A DNA stretch of 64,000 nt, taken from Fibrobacter sp. UWT2. Its GTDB lineage: Bacteria; Fibrobacterota; Fibrobacteria; Fibrobacterales; Fibrobacteraceae. The stretch covers positions 62,001 to 126,000 of the forward strand of contig NZ_FRBF01000007.1 of the NCBI RefSeq assembly GCF_900142545.1. Direction: 5' to 3'. Shown piece after piece: positions 1 through 9,143 of the stretch; position 1 is the first letter of the stretch, and each line of letters begins with the position of its first letter. A program made the translations under genes and the position numbers. The notes beneath the pieces were generated by a model. That model did no database searches. It was not told the DNA's origin and was given only the letters and a program-made list of their open reading frames with translations.

Positions 1-3000
1 ACCCGGATCCGTATCCCAGCGATAGACCTTCAGAGAACGAATCGACACCGTAGCGTAGCCGTTTTCGAAAGCCACTTCTTCAGGGATAAAGTCAATACCC
101 GGAGAGGTCAAGGAAACGCTGTTATGGACCTTAAAGCCATCGCACTCTGTCAAGCAGGGGGTATAGCTGCCGTCGGAATTGGGCTTCAGGATCACAAGGT
201 AGAAGTCATAAATGGAACCAGACCAGTATTCTTCATAAGATCCATCGGCCTGAGCAGTCATGCCCTTGACAGCCGTGGGATTTTCGCCGGCTTCAGGAAT
301 CTTTTCAACAAAGGAAATCTGCGGCAGGTAGAAGCTAATAGACATGGCCTTGTCACGACCAGTAACACTGATCTTGAATTCCTTGATGGCAGCATTCATT
401 TCTTCCATCGGGACGGTCACGTACACGGTATCGACACCGGTTTCACCAATCTGGAGCTTGTCCGTTTCTCTAATTCTCGTGTAGGTTTCCGTTCCGAGGA
501 GCGGATCCACGTCTCTCTTGTAGACAACCATAGCCTTGTCGTGAGAAAGTGTGTATTCAACACCCTTGGCATCTTCCGGATAAATTTCCACATCCTTGGT
601 AGCGCCTTCGCCAGCAGCCACAGAAGAGATATAGACCGGAACTCTTTCACCAGCCATAGCGGAGGTCTGCAAGGTGTACTTGCCGCCCGGAATATCCACG
701 CCGGTAGTATCCTTGGCAACGCCGTTAGCATAAACAACGTCCACTTCACCACTCATACGGAAGGTTGCCACCTTCTTGGTCTTGCCATCAATGTTGATGA
801 ACAAAGTGTAGCGGCCACCGCCAAGGCAAACCTTGGACTTGTCCACCTTCGGAGAGGTCAGAGAGGTCAAGTCAATACCGCACTTGTACACATCCGGAAC
901 AGAGACATTTTCAAAGCCAGGCACAGCCGGAGAGCTAATGGTGTTACCCTGGACCAAGGTGAAGGAAATGGGCAAGTTTGCATTCTTGATTTCTTCACCG
1001 CAGTACTTTTCTTCCTTTTCGTCACCGGTCATTGCAGAGGCGCAAGAGCCGTCACCCGTCTTGGTGTAGCAAATATCGTAAGACGTTTCAGCCGGATTGT
1101 CCTTGTTCTTGGTACCCTTCACATCGATAGCAGTCTTCTGCTGGATGTACATGTTCGTCTTGATACGAACGTTACTCATGGTCGTACGGCGGTCGCAGAA
1201 GAAGATATCGATATCATACTGGTTACCAACCGTCAGCAATTCACCATCATAGCCCTTGAATTTATCCAAATCCACATAACCCGGAGCGGCCAAGTGGGTA
1301 CCACCAAGGTCCACAGCGAGTTTGTTGTCAATGAACACCCAAATATCGTCGTCGCCGCGGAAGTTGAACTTCAGACCCGGCTTGTGGGTGAACTTAGCAT
1401 GAGATTCAAAGCAGTAATGCTGGTTTCTTTCAGCAGACCAACGATAAGAGGCGCCGGCAGTAGACTGATCCACTTCGGTATCGGTTCCTTCCTTGAAGAA
1501 GTGCCAACCGGTCGGAGCGCTATTAGAGCAAGACCAACCCATCACGCAAGTACCGGATGCACCACCGACAAAATCAATGGCGAAAGCCATTTCTTCATCA
1601 CTACCGGTATTGAACTTGCCTTCACATTCTTCACCACCGTCCCAACCGGGGCCGTTACAAAGAATATCAATCTTCGGCATACCTGTTGCCGGATCGATTT
1701 CGCGGAAGGCCGGGCCGTAGAACACGGGACCTTCGGCAGCACGTTTCGTACGAGCAGCTTTAAGCGGTTTCTGCAACGGGTCTGCAGCCAAGATGATTTC
1801 ATCTGTATTATTTTCAGCCGGATAGAATCCACCAGGGCCCTTGGCTCCCGGGCTGTGGTAGAAGTCAGAGTCGAATTCCCACTTACCGTCGTTAGAACGC
1901 TTGAACGGCATATCATAGCAGCTCTTTTCGTTCACGCCTTCGGCGTAGTTGAACATTTGATCAAAGAACGTGTCATTAATAAAGCAGGACTTACCCAAGG
2001 TGGTAAGTTTCGGCTTTCTCATAGCCTGGGGCTTGGAAGGATCAAGTTTATCTTCCACAAGTCCATGATGAACGCCAAGGCAATTATTCACTGCAGTAAC
2101 GGCTTCCGTCTGGGAAACACCTTGGGCGCCCCTCTGGCAGCCTTCACCACCGGCAGAGTAGCAAGAGAAAGCCGGATGCAAATCAGCATCGGTATCGTAA
2201 ATAATAGCGGCCATGGTGTAAGAGCAGGTACCTTCGATACCTTCCACATCGGCAGCGTGGTAGAAATAGCCATTCGGGCTTTCACCCTTCTGTTCTTCGT
2301 CCGGGACAAAGAAGAGGGAGTCCGTATTTTCAAGAATCTGGCCCAGAGGAATCGGCGTTGCCGTTGCAGCCATCTCCCAGTTACCGTTCAAACCGATCAT
2401 GTCTTCGCGCAACAGGTCGTCGTCGCGGTAAAGGACCACATCGTCGGTGATTTCTTCACCGAAGAACACATAAGAGTACCAGCCGCACAGGTCTTCCACA
2501 GCCGTCATGGGCTTACCGGTCTGGCCACCATCCATACTGATCATGGGCACAGAAGACATCCATTCTTCCATGTCAGGCGGAATCATGACAAAGAAATACT
2601 TGGCATCCGGGGGGTTCGGTCCGAAAGAAGTCTTGTTGGCTTCTGCGGGATTTTCATAAATATAAATGACACCCGAGGTCATATCGGCACAGGTAAACGG
2701 GTCAGTCTGCTGCCAGCCGTCCTGGCCGCCACCGATGTTATAGTCAACTCTCGTAATACCAGGGTCATTCCAGTCAGCCTTCATGAACCAGAACTTTTCA
2801 GCATACTGGCCACCATAGGTCAAGGCATCTAGCACATACCAGCCGTTTTCTTTCAAATCAGCCGATAGCTCGGTCTTGGTACCGTCAACCATGATGTACG
2901 GTGTTGCCCAAGAATCCGGGAGCTGTACATAGATTTTACCTTCGCACTTTAAGGCAAAGGCGTTCTGCACTCCTGCGAAAAGCAGACAGACACCCAAAGC

Positions 3001-3048
3001 CCACTTGCATAGGAGGTTCGTTGTTGTTTTCATCATTTTCGTTTCCAT
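1..3048 (-). CDS. fibro-slime domain surface protein, 3' end outside window
   Basis: The gene runs off the left edge, so the C-terminus is missing; about 1,016 codons are visible. It opens with a charged stretch and a hydrophobic signal peptide ending near VQNAFA, so the product is exported. Around residues 540-620 is the fibro-slime (PA14-like) core, recognisable by FRGDDDIWVFIDNKLAVDLG followed by an FFCDRRTTMSN segment. The middle and visible C-terminal parts align by eye with the next gene (3282-7916), so the two are tandem paralogues. Fibro-slime proteins of Fibrobacter are outer-membrane proteins linked to adhesion to cellulose (family knowledge). Start 3048 (METKMMK) or 3036 (MKTTT) are both possible; neither has a strong Shine-Dalgarno sequence. 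Confidence 0.88.
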   Translation of the reverse strand, partial: METKMMKTTTNLLCKWALGVCLLFAGVQNAFALKCEGKIYVQLPDSWATPYIMVDGTKTELSADLKENGWYVLDALTYGGQYAEKFWFMKADWNDPGITRVDYNIGGGQDGWQQTDPFTCADMTSGVIYIYENPAEANKTSFGPNPPDAKYFFVMIPPDMEEWMSSVPMISMDGGQTGKPMTAVEDLCGWYSYVFFGEEITDDVVLYRDDDLLREDMIGLNGNWEMAATATPIPLGQILENTDSLFFVPDEEQKGESPNGYFYHAADVEGIEGTCSYTMAAIIYDTDADLHPAFSCYSAGGEGCQRGAQGVSQTEAVTAVNNCLGVHHGLVEDKLDPSKPQAMRKPKLTTLGKSCFINDTFFDQMFNYAEGVNEKSCYDMPFKRSNDGKWEFDSDFYHSPGAKGPGGFYPAENNTDEIILAADPLQKPLKAARTKRAAEGPVFYGPAFREIDPATGMPKIDILCNGPGWDGGEECEGKFNTGSDEEMAFAIDFVGGASGTCVMGWSCSNSAPTGWHFFKEGTDTEVDQSTAGASYRWSAERNQHYCFESHAKFTHKPGLKFNFRGDDDIWVFIDNKLAVDLGGTHLAAPGYVDLDKFKGYDGELLTVGNQYDIDIFFCDRRTTMSNVRIKTNMYIQQKTAIDVKGTKNKDNPAETSYDICYTKTGDGSCASAMTGDEKEEKYCGEEIKNANLPISFTLVQGNTISSPAVPGFENVSVPDVYKCGIDLTSLTSPKVDKSKVCLGGGRYTLFINIDGKTKKVATFRMSGEVDVVYANGVAKDTTGVDIPGGKYTLQTSAMAGERVPVYISSVAAGEGATKDVEIYPEDAKGVEYTLSHDKAMVVYKRDVDPLLGTETYTRIRETDKLQIGETGVDTVYVTVPMEEMNAAIKEFKISVTGRDKAMSISFYLPQISFVEKIPEAGENPTAVKGMTAQADGSYEEYWSGSIYDFYLVILKPNSDGSYTPCLTECDGFKVHNSVSLTSPGIDFIPEEVAFENGYATVSIRSLKVYRWDTDPG

Positions 3049-3076
3049 CGATGTTTTTACTTCAAACAGAGCATAA

Positions 3077-3095
3077 CAAAAAGACGGCCTTTTTG
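3077..3095 (-). promoter_or_regulatory. leader palindrome upstream of first fibro-slime gene
   Basis: CAAAAAGACGGCCTTTTTG is a near-perfect inverted repeat 29 bp upstream of codon 3048. A closely related element (7937-7958) occupies the same place before the second fibro-slime gene, and a GCATA box sits on the same side of both. It could be an operator or a 5'-UTR hairpin; the sequence alone does not decide. Confidence 0.45.
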
Positions 3096-3232
3096 AAATG
3101 CAATAGACCGCCCTCAAATTTACCCTTTTTTGCCCAAAAAGCCAAATGATTTTTCTCGTTTTTTTGTGAAAAAAACGTGACTTTTGTGTACAGAAACTTA
3201 TAAAAACGAAACAAAGTGAGTTTCGTCACAAG

Positions 3233-3276
3233 AAAAAAGCCTAGTGTAAAAATTCCTTTTCAACACTAGGCTTTTT
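3233..3276 (-). terminator. intrinsic terminator of 3282-7916 fibro-slime gene
   Basis: Two 14-bp arms (AAAAAGCCTAGTGT and its complement) flank a loop of about 16 nt and end in a T-run on the minus strand, directly after the stop of the gene at 3282. Confidence 0.85.
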
Positions 3277-3281
3277 CAGAC

Positions 3282-6200
3282 TTACTTAGCAGCTTGCTTC
3301 AAGTAATCCGTATTCGGCTTCGGGGAGCGTCTGACACCCCAAACGGATGTACTTTCCTGCTTAGCTTCCTTACCCGAAGAACCGAGTTTTACATACGACT
3401 TAAGCTTCACGATGTAGGCACCGGTGCCCACTTCGCGGCCATTGTCCGCACGCATGTTCCAACCGATAAAGAAGTTGCGGTCCATACCCGCATCAATACA
3501 GGTACCACCATTGAAGTACTGAATCTGCTTGCCCGTTACCGGATCAATTTCGGTATTCTTCTTGTCATCGCAGTAAATCTTCTGTTTCTTGCTGGCTACA
3601 AAGTTACCCAGGTTGGTGAAGTATTCCACTTCGTAGTAGAAGTAGATATCCTGCGGAGCCACAGCGGCACGTTCGGCATCGGAGAGACCGTTGTACAAGG
3701 CATACATGTCAGCCTTGACAATGTGACCGGGCTTGCCATTTTCTGCGGCCAAGATTTCAGCCTTGGTCATTGTCGTGCGGTAGCCATGCACCGTTACAGG
3801 CGGAACCTTTTCGCCAGCAGGAGCGTTCGAAGTCGAAGCAAACTTGTTTTCGTTCACAGCGATTTCGGCGTCACCCGTGACAGCCACCCACGGAGACGGG
3901 ATGCGCTTGGTTTCGTTGTAAGGTGTCGGAGAGTTCCAATAGTAGCTAGCGTCGGCAACAGCACGAAGCGTTTCGGCATCGGTACCCTGCGGAACAATGT
4001 TCGTGGTATCAGACCAGAATACCGTCGTGAGGTCACCACCCATACGCACATAGTCGCCCACGTGCGGAGAAACGCTGCCGCGCTGGTACATATACTTGAT
4101 ACGGCCTTCACCCGTCTTTTCGTCGGAGCCCAAAGCCGGATCGTTCTGAGCCGTTACAACCGCAGCTGCACCACCCAGGGCGGACACATAGCGGCTAGCA
4201 TCAGACAATTCAATTGCAGAATTCAGGTAGAAGTCCAGAGCCGTCTTTCTGTTCGAAGAAGTAACAAGCTTCACAGGTTCAGACATAATCACCACAAGGC
4301 TGTCGTAATCCGTCAGCTGGTCACCGTTCTTAAGAGTACGCACTTCGGCACGCAGCGGAACCGGTGCAATACGGTCAATCACGGCGCCCTTATAGCCTCT
4401 CTTCATCTTCTTACCCTTATCTTCGAATTCAGCGTAAGAGAATACTCTACCCACACCGGCCGTCTTGACACCTTCAGAAAGCGTGAGGCCGCCAATCATA
4501 ATCACGTTGGAGCAGTAGAGAGAGTCTTCACGAGCCATGGAGCAGTCGATGTTGTTCAAGTCAACCGACACCAGTTCGTTACAGAAGATAGACTTGTCGC
4601 TCGGATCGTTAGAATAGCCTTCTTCATAGGGGTTATGTTCCGTAGCCACCGTAGAATCCCACATCACGCAAACGCGAGTCGGCAGGGAGTCGTGGTGAAT
4701 ACGGCGGTCATAGTAAATGGCAACGGAGTCACCAATACCATCCAAGTATTCCGTAGTCATGCTGAAGTACGGATCCGGAATCTTGTGTTCCAGAGTCGGC
4801 ACAGCACCCTTGGTATCGAACACGTCAGCAAACTTCGGGAACGGTACCGGCGGGTTGCGGAAGTACATCGGATAGTAATCGGCAAACACATAGTCATTGT
4901 ATTCAGCAACAATCTTTGCAGGATGGTTGTATGCTGGATCCAAGTCCCAACGGTATTCCACCAAAGCGTTGATCGAAATCGTGGCATAGCCGTTCACGAA
5001 CATCGTTTCTTCAGGAATGAAGGAAATACTCGGAGAGGTCTTGCCATCGCCCACACCCGCATGAATGGTGAGTCCGTTACATTCTTCGATACACGGGCTA
5101 TAGGAACCATCGGGGTTCGGACGCACTATGGCCAGGTACATATCATAGATAGAACCGACCCAGTATTCGTCAAAGGAGCCATCGGCCTTAGCAGTCTGTC
5201 CGCGGACAGACGTAGGCGTTTCACCCGGTTCCGGAATGGATTCGATAAAGGTAATCTGCGGCAAGTAGAAGTAAATGGTCTGTCCATTTTCTCGACCCTG
5301 CACATTGATCTTGAACGGGGTAATCGGCAGCTGCAAATCAGCCATCGGCACCGTTACATAGACAGTATCTACACCAGATGCGCCAATCTTACGCTGGGTA
5401 CCCAGACGGATACGCGTATAAGTTTCTGCACCTGTTGCCGGATCAACAGTTCTTTCATACACCTGCAACAACGGATCATGTTCGAGGGTATAGGTCATGT
5501 CAATGGCGTCATCCGGGAACACTTCCAGTTCTTCGGAAGTAGAACCTTCAGTCGGCGGAGCCACGTTAGAAATATAGACCGGAACCCTTTCGCCGCCCAT
5601 AGCGGATTCCTGCAATTCGTAGTGCCCCCTCTGGGTAATTTCGCCCGTTTCGTCATCCACGGAAATCGCATTACCGTTCTTATAAAGCACGTCCACTTCA
5701 CCAGTCGTCTTGAAGCTCATGACCTTCTGGGTCTTGCCGTCAATCGTCACGAACATGGTGTAGAAACCGCCCGGCAAGCAAGTCTTTTGCTTGTCCACCT
5801 TGGGGAAAGAAAGATCCGTCAAGTCGATACCGCACTTGTAGACACCCGGCTGAGAAACGTTATCAAATCCAAGAACCACGTTTTCGCCGTACTTTCTACC
5901 ACTAACCAGAGTGTAAGAAGGCACATAGCCGGCCTGGAGAATTTCGGCACCGCAATAGGTCTGGGAACCAGAACCGATGCCTGCAGCGGCAGCGGCGCAA
6001 GAACCGTCACCTGTCTTGGTGAAGCAAAGGGTATAGTCAGTTTCGGCCGGATTGCCCGCAGCCTTTTTACCCTTGGCAGAAATAGCGGTCTTCTGCTGGA
6101 TGTACATGTTCGTCTTGATACGCACGTTACTCATATCAGTACGGCGGTCGCAGAAGAAGATGTCGATATCGTAAGTATTACCCGCAACCAGAGCACCGCT

Positions 6201-7916
6201 AGAACCGGTAAACTCATCCAAGTTCACAAAACCCGGGGCTGCCAAATGGGTACCGCCAAGGTCCACAGCGAGCTTGTTATCAATAAACACCCAAATATCG
6301 TCGTCACCGCGGAACATGAACTGCATGCCGGCACGATAGGTGAAGTTTGCATGGGATTCGAAGCAGAACATCTGATTGTTCATGCCTTCAATACGGGCAT
6401 CCCAAGTCGAGTTATCATAAACATTGGGATAAGTACCGCTAGCAAACTCGCCTGCAGTCACAGGGTACAAGTCAATATAGGGCAAGCCAGAATTCGGTTC
6501 AATCGCAGACCAGTCGTACACCTGACCCAATTTGCGAGTTGCAGCGGCAGACACATTATTCTTCGTATTACCGGCACCGGCGCTTTCGCCAACACCATAC
6601 GCCACGTTACCCTTACCTGCTCTAAGCGTAGAAGCCGCCTTACAAGTAGCGTCACCCGGATCGCAAACCACATCATTCAAAATGGTGAACGCACCCGTGG
6701 GCTCGTTATAGGAATCGTATTCCCACATACCGTCCTTCGCCAGGTCAAACTTCACGTTGCGGCAATGGGCTACGTTCACGCCCGGAGTTTCAGTAAACAT
6801 CACATTGAAAGCTTCTTCGCTTGCAAAACATTTACTGTTAACATTGTAAGTCGGTTTCTTGGTTGCCGGATTCAAATCAGCACTGACAATTCCCGGGGTC
6901 ACACCAATACAAGGCACGGTATTGGCTTGTCCGTTTCCAGGGAAATTATATTTCGCCGTAGCCACATAGCAACCATTCGATCCTTCAACCGGATAAGCAT
7001 CGCAAGTAAAAGCGCCATGCAAGCTGGCATCGGTATCGTAAAGGAAGGCTGCCAATTCGTAAGAGCAGTTACCATCCACCTGCGGATCCACTTCAGAAAT
7101 GGAAGACGTCAACAACAGTTCATCCACCTTTTCAGGGTCAGCAATAAAGTAAATCTTGTTAGAAGTATAGGCATCAAAGAAGACATTCATCGGGAACGGC
7201 GTCAGGGGTTCACCCCAGCCATCCACACCGATAGGGTCTTCCAACAGTTCATCGTCATCCTTGAGGATAATGAACTGTTCCGGCATGGGTTCATCCATCC
7301 AAACGGCATAGTACCAGCCACACATATCGGGGTCAACCTTCAACGGCTTGCGACTTTCGTAAGTTCCATCGGGAGACCACATCGGAACGGTTGCCTTCCA
7401 ACCTTCGTCATCCGGAACCAAGACATAGAAGTACTTGATATCGGGTTCGGTGTTAGAAACGATTGTTTTGCCCGGATTCTTGGGATCTTCAAGAACCCAG
7501 ACTTCGTTGCCTGCGCCCGGACACGGAATGTCGGCATCGTTGGTCGGCCAGTTCGCGTCATCTTTACCATTAGAAGGCTGTATACCGAAGCCCTTCGCAG
7601 TGACAATGGTGCTACCAGCAGGCGTCATCCTGTTACCAATAGCAAAAAAGAGCTTGTCTTTTATGCCCAAATTGTCCAGTTCATAGTCATAATACCCCGT
7701 TGCCGCATTAGACGTCATTCTCTTAAGCTGGTTTACATTAAACCCGCCCACATACGGGAACCCCCAGCCACTGGGGGCCTTAAAATGCAAGGTACCCTGA
7801 CACAATTGATTCTGAGACCACGCAGTCTGCACCCCAAAAACAAGCAGACTAGCGGTCAAAGCTAATTTCCAAAACGAAACCTTCCTTAAAGGAATCTCAG
7901 TTCTTCTCATTTTCAT
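3282..7916 (-). CDS. fibro-slime domain surface protein
   Basis: A 1,544-residue exported protein. The N-terminal signal peptide has a basic start (MKMRRTEIPLRK) and a hydrophobic core ending around TAWSQ. Residues 515-600 form the fibro-slime core: FCFESHANFTYRAG, then FRGDDDIWVFIDNKLAVDLG and an FFCDRRTDMSN motif. Many paired cysteines before the core (about residues 280-480) suggest a disulphide-stabilised extracellular region. The C-terminal 600 residues contain beta-rich repeats and end in VWGVRRSPKPNTDYLKQAAK, without the T9SS-like module seen in some neighbours. It is paralogous to the gene at 1-3048 and to the shorter one at 10574-12736. A role in attachment to plant fibre is known for the family and inferred here. 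Confidence 0.92.
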   Translation of the reverse strand: MKMRRTEIPLRKVSFWKLALTASLLVFGVQTAWSQNQLCQGTLHFKAPSGWGFPYVGGFNVNQLKRMTSNAATGYYDYELDNLGIKDKLFFAIGNRMTPAGSTIVTAKGFGIQPSNGKDDANWPTNDADIPCPGAGNEVWVLEDPKNPGKTIVSNTEPDIKYFYVLVPDDEGWKATVPMWSPDGTYESRKPLKVDPDMCGWYYAVWMDEPMPEQFIILKDDDELLEDPIGVDGWGEPLTPFPMNVFFDAYTSNKIYFIADPEKVDELLLTSSISEVDPQVDGNCSYELAAFLYDTDASLHGAFTCDAYPVEGSNGCYVATAKYNFPGNGQANTVPCIGVTPGIVSADLNPATKKPTYNVNSKCFASEEAFNVMFTETPGVNVAHCRNVKFDLAKDGMWEYDSYNEPTGAFTILNDVVCDPGDATCKAASTLRAGKGNVAYGVGESAGAGNTKNNVSAAATRKLGQVYDWSAIEPNSGLPYIDLYPVTAGEFASGTYPNVYDNSTWDARIEGMNNQMFCFESHANFTYRAGMQFMFRGDDDIWVFIDNKLAVDLGGTHLAAPGFVNLDEFTGSSGALVAGNTYDIDIFFCDRRTDMSNVRIKTNMYIQQKTAISAKGKKAAGNPAETDYTLCFTKTGDGSCAAAAAGIGSGSQTYCGAEILQAGYVPSYTLVSGRKYGENVVLGFDNVSQPGVYKCGIDLTDLSFPKVDKQKTCLPGGFYTMFVTIDGKTQKVMSFKTTGEVDVLYKNGNAISVDDETGEITQRGHYELQESAMGGERVPVYISNVAPPTEGSTSEELEVFPDDAIDMTYTLEHDPLLQVYERTVDPATGAETYTRIRLGTQRKIGASGVDTVYVTVPMADLQLPITPFKINVQGRENGQTIYFYLPQITFIESIPEPGETPTSVRGQTAKADGSFDEYWVGSIYDMYLAIVRPNPDGSYSPCIEECNGLTIHAGVGDGKTSPSISFIPEETMFVNGYATISINALVEYRWDLDPAYNHPAKIVAEYNDYVFADYYPMYFRNPPVPFPKFADVFDTKGAVPTLEHKIPDPYFSMTTEYLDGIGDSVAIYYDRRIHHDSLPTRVCVMWDSTVATEHNPYEEGYSNDPSDKSIFCNELVSVDLNNIDCSMAREDSLYCSNVIMIGGLTLSEGVKTAGVGRVFSYAEFEDKGKKMKRGYKGAVIDRIAPVPLRAEVRTLKNGDQLTDYDSLVVIMSEPVKLVTSSNRKTALDFYLNSAIELSDASRYVSALGGAAAVVTAQNDPALGSDEKTGEGRIKYMYQRGSVSPHVGDYVRMGGDLTTVFWSDTTNIVPQGTDAETLRAVADASYYWNSPTPYNETKRIPSPWVAVTGDAEIAVNENKFASTSNAPAGEKVPPVTVHGYRTTMTKAEILAAENGKPGHIVKADMYALYNGLSDAERAAVAPQDIYFYYEVEYFTNLGNFVASKKQKIYCDDKKNTEIDPVTGKQIQYFNGGTCIDAGMDRNFFIGWNMRADNGREVGTGAYIVKLKSYVKLGSSGKEAKQESTSVWGVRRSPKPNTDYLKQAAK

Positions 7917-8231
7917 GACTTCCTTTTATTGGCATACCAAAAAGACCGGTCTTTTTGGGACGCCAATATCCACCCGTAAAAATATCCTTTTCTGTTAAAA
8001 AACGGACATTTTTTTCTGTATTTTTCTTTACACAATTACTTTAGCATATATAAAGCCCCCAAAAACGCCCTTTTTATTCAAATTTCGGCACTTTTTCGCA
8101 ATTCTGTAAATAAAAGTTTGCCGCACAGACGGGATTCTGGGCATATTCGGGAGGTCCTCAAACAACCGAATCCTACCCAGCAGTCTATAGTCTACTTATT
8201 TTACTACATTTCTGAGCAACACGGAGTGCTT
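7917..8231. other. divergent intergenic region with palindromic leader
   Basis: This 315-bp spacer separates the divergent fibro-slime and diguanylate cyclase genes. Its left end holds a perfect 22-bp palindrome (7937-7958) and the rest is A/T-rich with several T-runs. An inverted repeat ATTCGG/CCGAAT lies near 8145-8171. An upstream TTG codon at 8118 would extend the cyclase frame, but the added residues look non-coding. No RNA gene was recognised. Confidence 0.6.
7928..7967 (-). promoter_or_regulatory. palindrome before fibro-slime gene 3282-7916
   Basis: CCAAAAAGACCGGTCTTTTTGG is a perfect 22-bp palindrome, and an outer ATTGGC/GCCAAT pair extends the dyad to 40 bp. It ends 12 bp upstream of the start codon. 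The copy at 3077-3095 shares the A5-GAC-centre-T5 layout, suggesting joint control of the two paralogues or a transcript-stabilising 5' hairpin. Confidence 0.5.
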
Positions 8232-9110
8232 ATGCAAGACATGGACCGAACAATCGCCAGCGGAAACACCATCAAGTTGCCAGTCGCCCCCCTGCGACCG
8301 CACCTGATTGTGCTGTACCCGCAAAACCAGTTCAAGCAGATTCCGCTTGAAAAGGGAACGGTGGTTTTAGGTCGTGGCCAGGATGCCGACATCCGCATGG
8401 ACGACGAACTGGTAAGCCGCAAGCACTGCGCCGTTACCTTCGATGGCATCGACGTAACCGTCAAGGACCTAGGCAGTACCAACGGCACTTTTGTGGACGG
8501 CTCCCCCATCAGCGAAAGCAAGCTGGAGGACCATAACCGCCTGCAAATCGGCAAAATGGTGCTGAAAGTTGACTTCAAGGACGCGAGCGAAGAAGCCTTT
8601 GACCGCGAACTCTACGAAGCGGCCACCATGGATCCGCTTACTAAAATAAGCAACCGCCGCACATTTATGGACCGTAGCTTAGGCGAGCTGGCACTCGCTC
8701 GCCGCAACAACTATTACGTTCACGCCATCATGGTCGACGCAGACCACTTTAAGCGCGTGAACGACACCTGGGGTCACCAGTGTGGAGACATGGTTCTTAA
8801 AGAAATCGCCCGAATCCTCAAAGAAGAAAAGCGCGAATCCGACCTGTTGGCCCGTTACGGCGGTGAAGAATTCGTACTGCTTTTGGGGGGCATTGGCCCC
8901 GAAGACGCCAAAAAGAGCGCCGAACGCCTCCGTTCGGCAGTAGAACGTCATCGTTTTTCGTGGAAGGACACCATTATCCCGGTGACAATTTCTTTAGGGC
9001 TGGCTAGCCGCCAGGGCGAACAAATCGGCAAAATCGAGGAATTGATTGCCGAATGCGACCGACTGCTTTACGTCGCCAAAGAGGGCGGCCGTAATCAGGT
9101 AGCCTTTTAA
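8232..9110 (+). CDS. FHA-GGDEF diguanylate cyclase
   Basis: A soluble 292-residue enzyme predicted to make cyclic di-GMP from two GTP. Residues 45-112 form an FHA phosphothreonine-binding domain (LGRGQDADIRM, SRKHC, LGSTNGTFVDG). Residues 125-292 are a GGDEF domain with the active-site motif GGEEF. An RESD sequence exactly five residues upstream matches the RxxD inhibitory I-site, so product feedback is likely. There is no signal peptide or membrane segment, so input probably comes through FHA binding of a phosphoprotein. ATG 8232 is chosen because GGAG lies just upstream; the longer TTG-started frame adds unconvincing residues. A MATE exporter follows after 33 bp. Confidence 0.93.
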   Translation: MQDMDRTIASGNTIKLPVAPLRPHLIVLYPQNQFKQIPLEKGTVVLGRGQDADIRMDDELVSRKHCAVTFDGIDVTVKDLGSTNGTFVDGSPISESKLEDHNRLQIGKMVLKVDFKDASEEAFDRELYEAATMDPLTKISNRRTFMDRSLGELALARRNNYYVHAIMVDADHFKRVNDTWGHQCGDMVLKEIARILKEEKRESDLLARYGGEEFVLLLGGIGPEDAKKSAERLRSAVERHRFSWKDTIIPVTISLGLASRQGEQIGKIEELIAECDRLLYVAKEGGRNQVAF

Positions 9111-9143
9111 ATTGTAAAGAAAAATTCTATCTTTGGCGCCGAA

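Noticed and set aside
124-2832. Long plus-strand open frame (902 codons) opposite the first fibro-slime gene
   Set aside because: It is antisense to a gene with a signal peptide and fibro-slime motifs. Its translation has no domains and is rich in residues typical of reverse-strand artefacts.
3294-7865. Plus-strand open frame of 1,523 codons opposite the second fibro-slime gene
   Set aside because: It mirrors the codon pattern of the real minus-strand gene and contains no recognisable motif, RBS or terminator.
8118-8231. N-terminal extension of the diguanylate cyclase from a TTG codon
   Set aside because: The extra 38 residues show no domain and the internal ATG at 8232 has GGAG in the right place.
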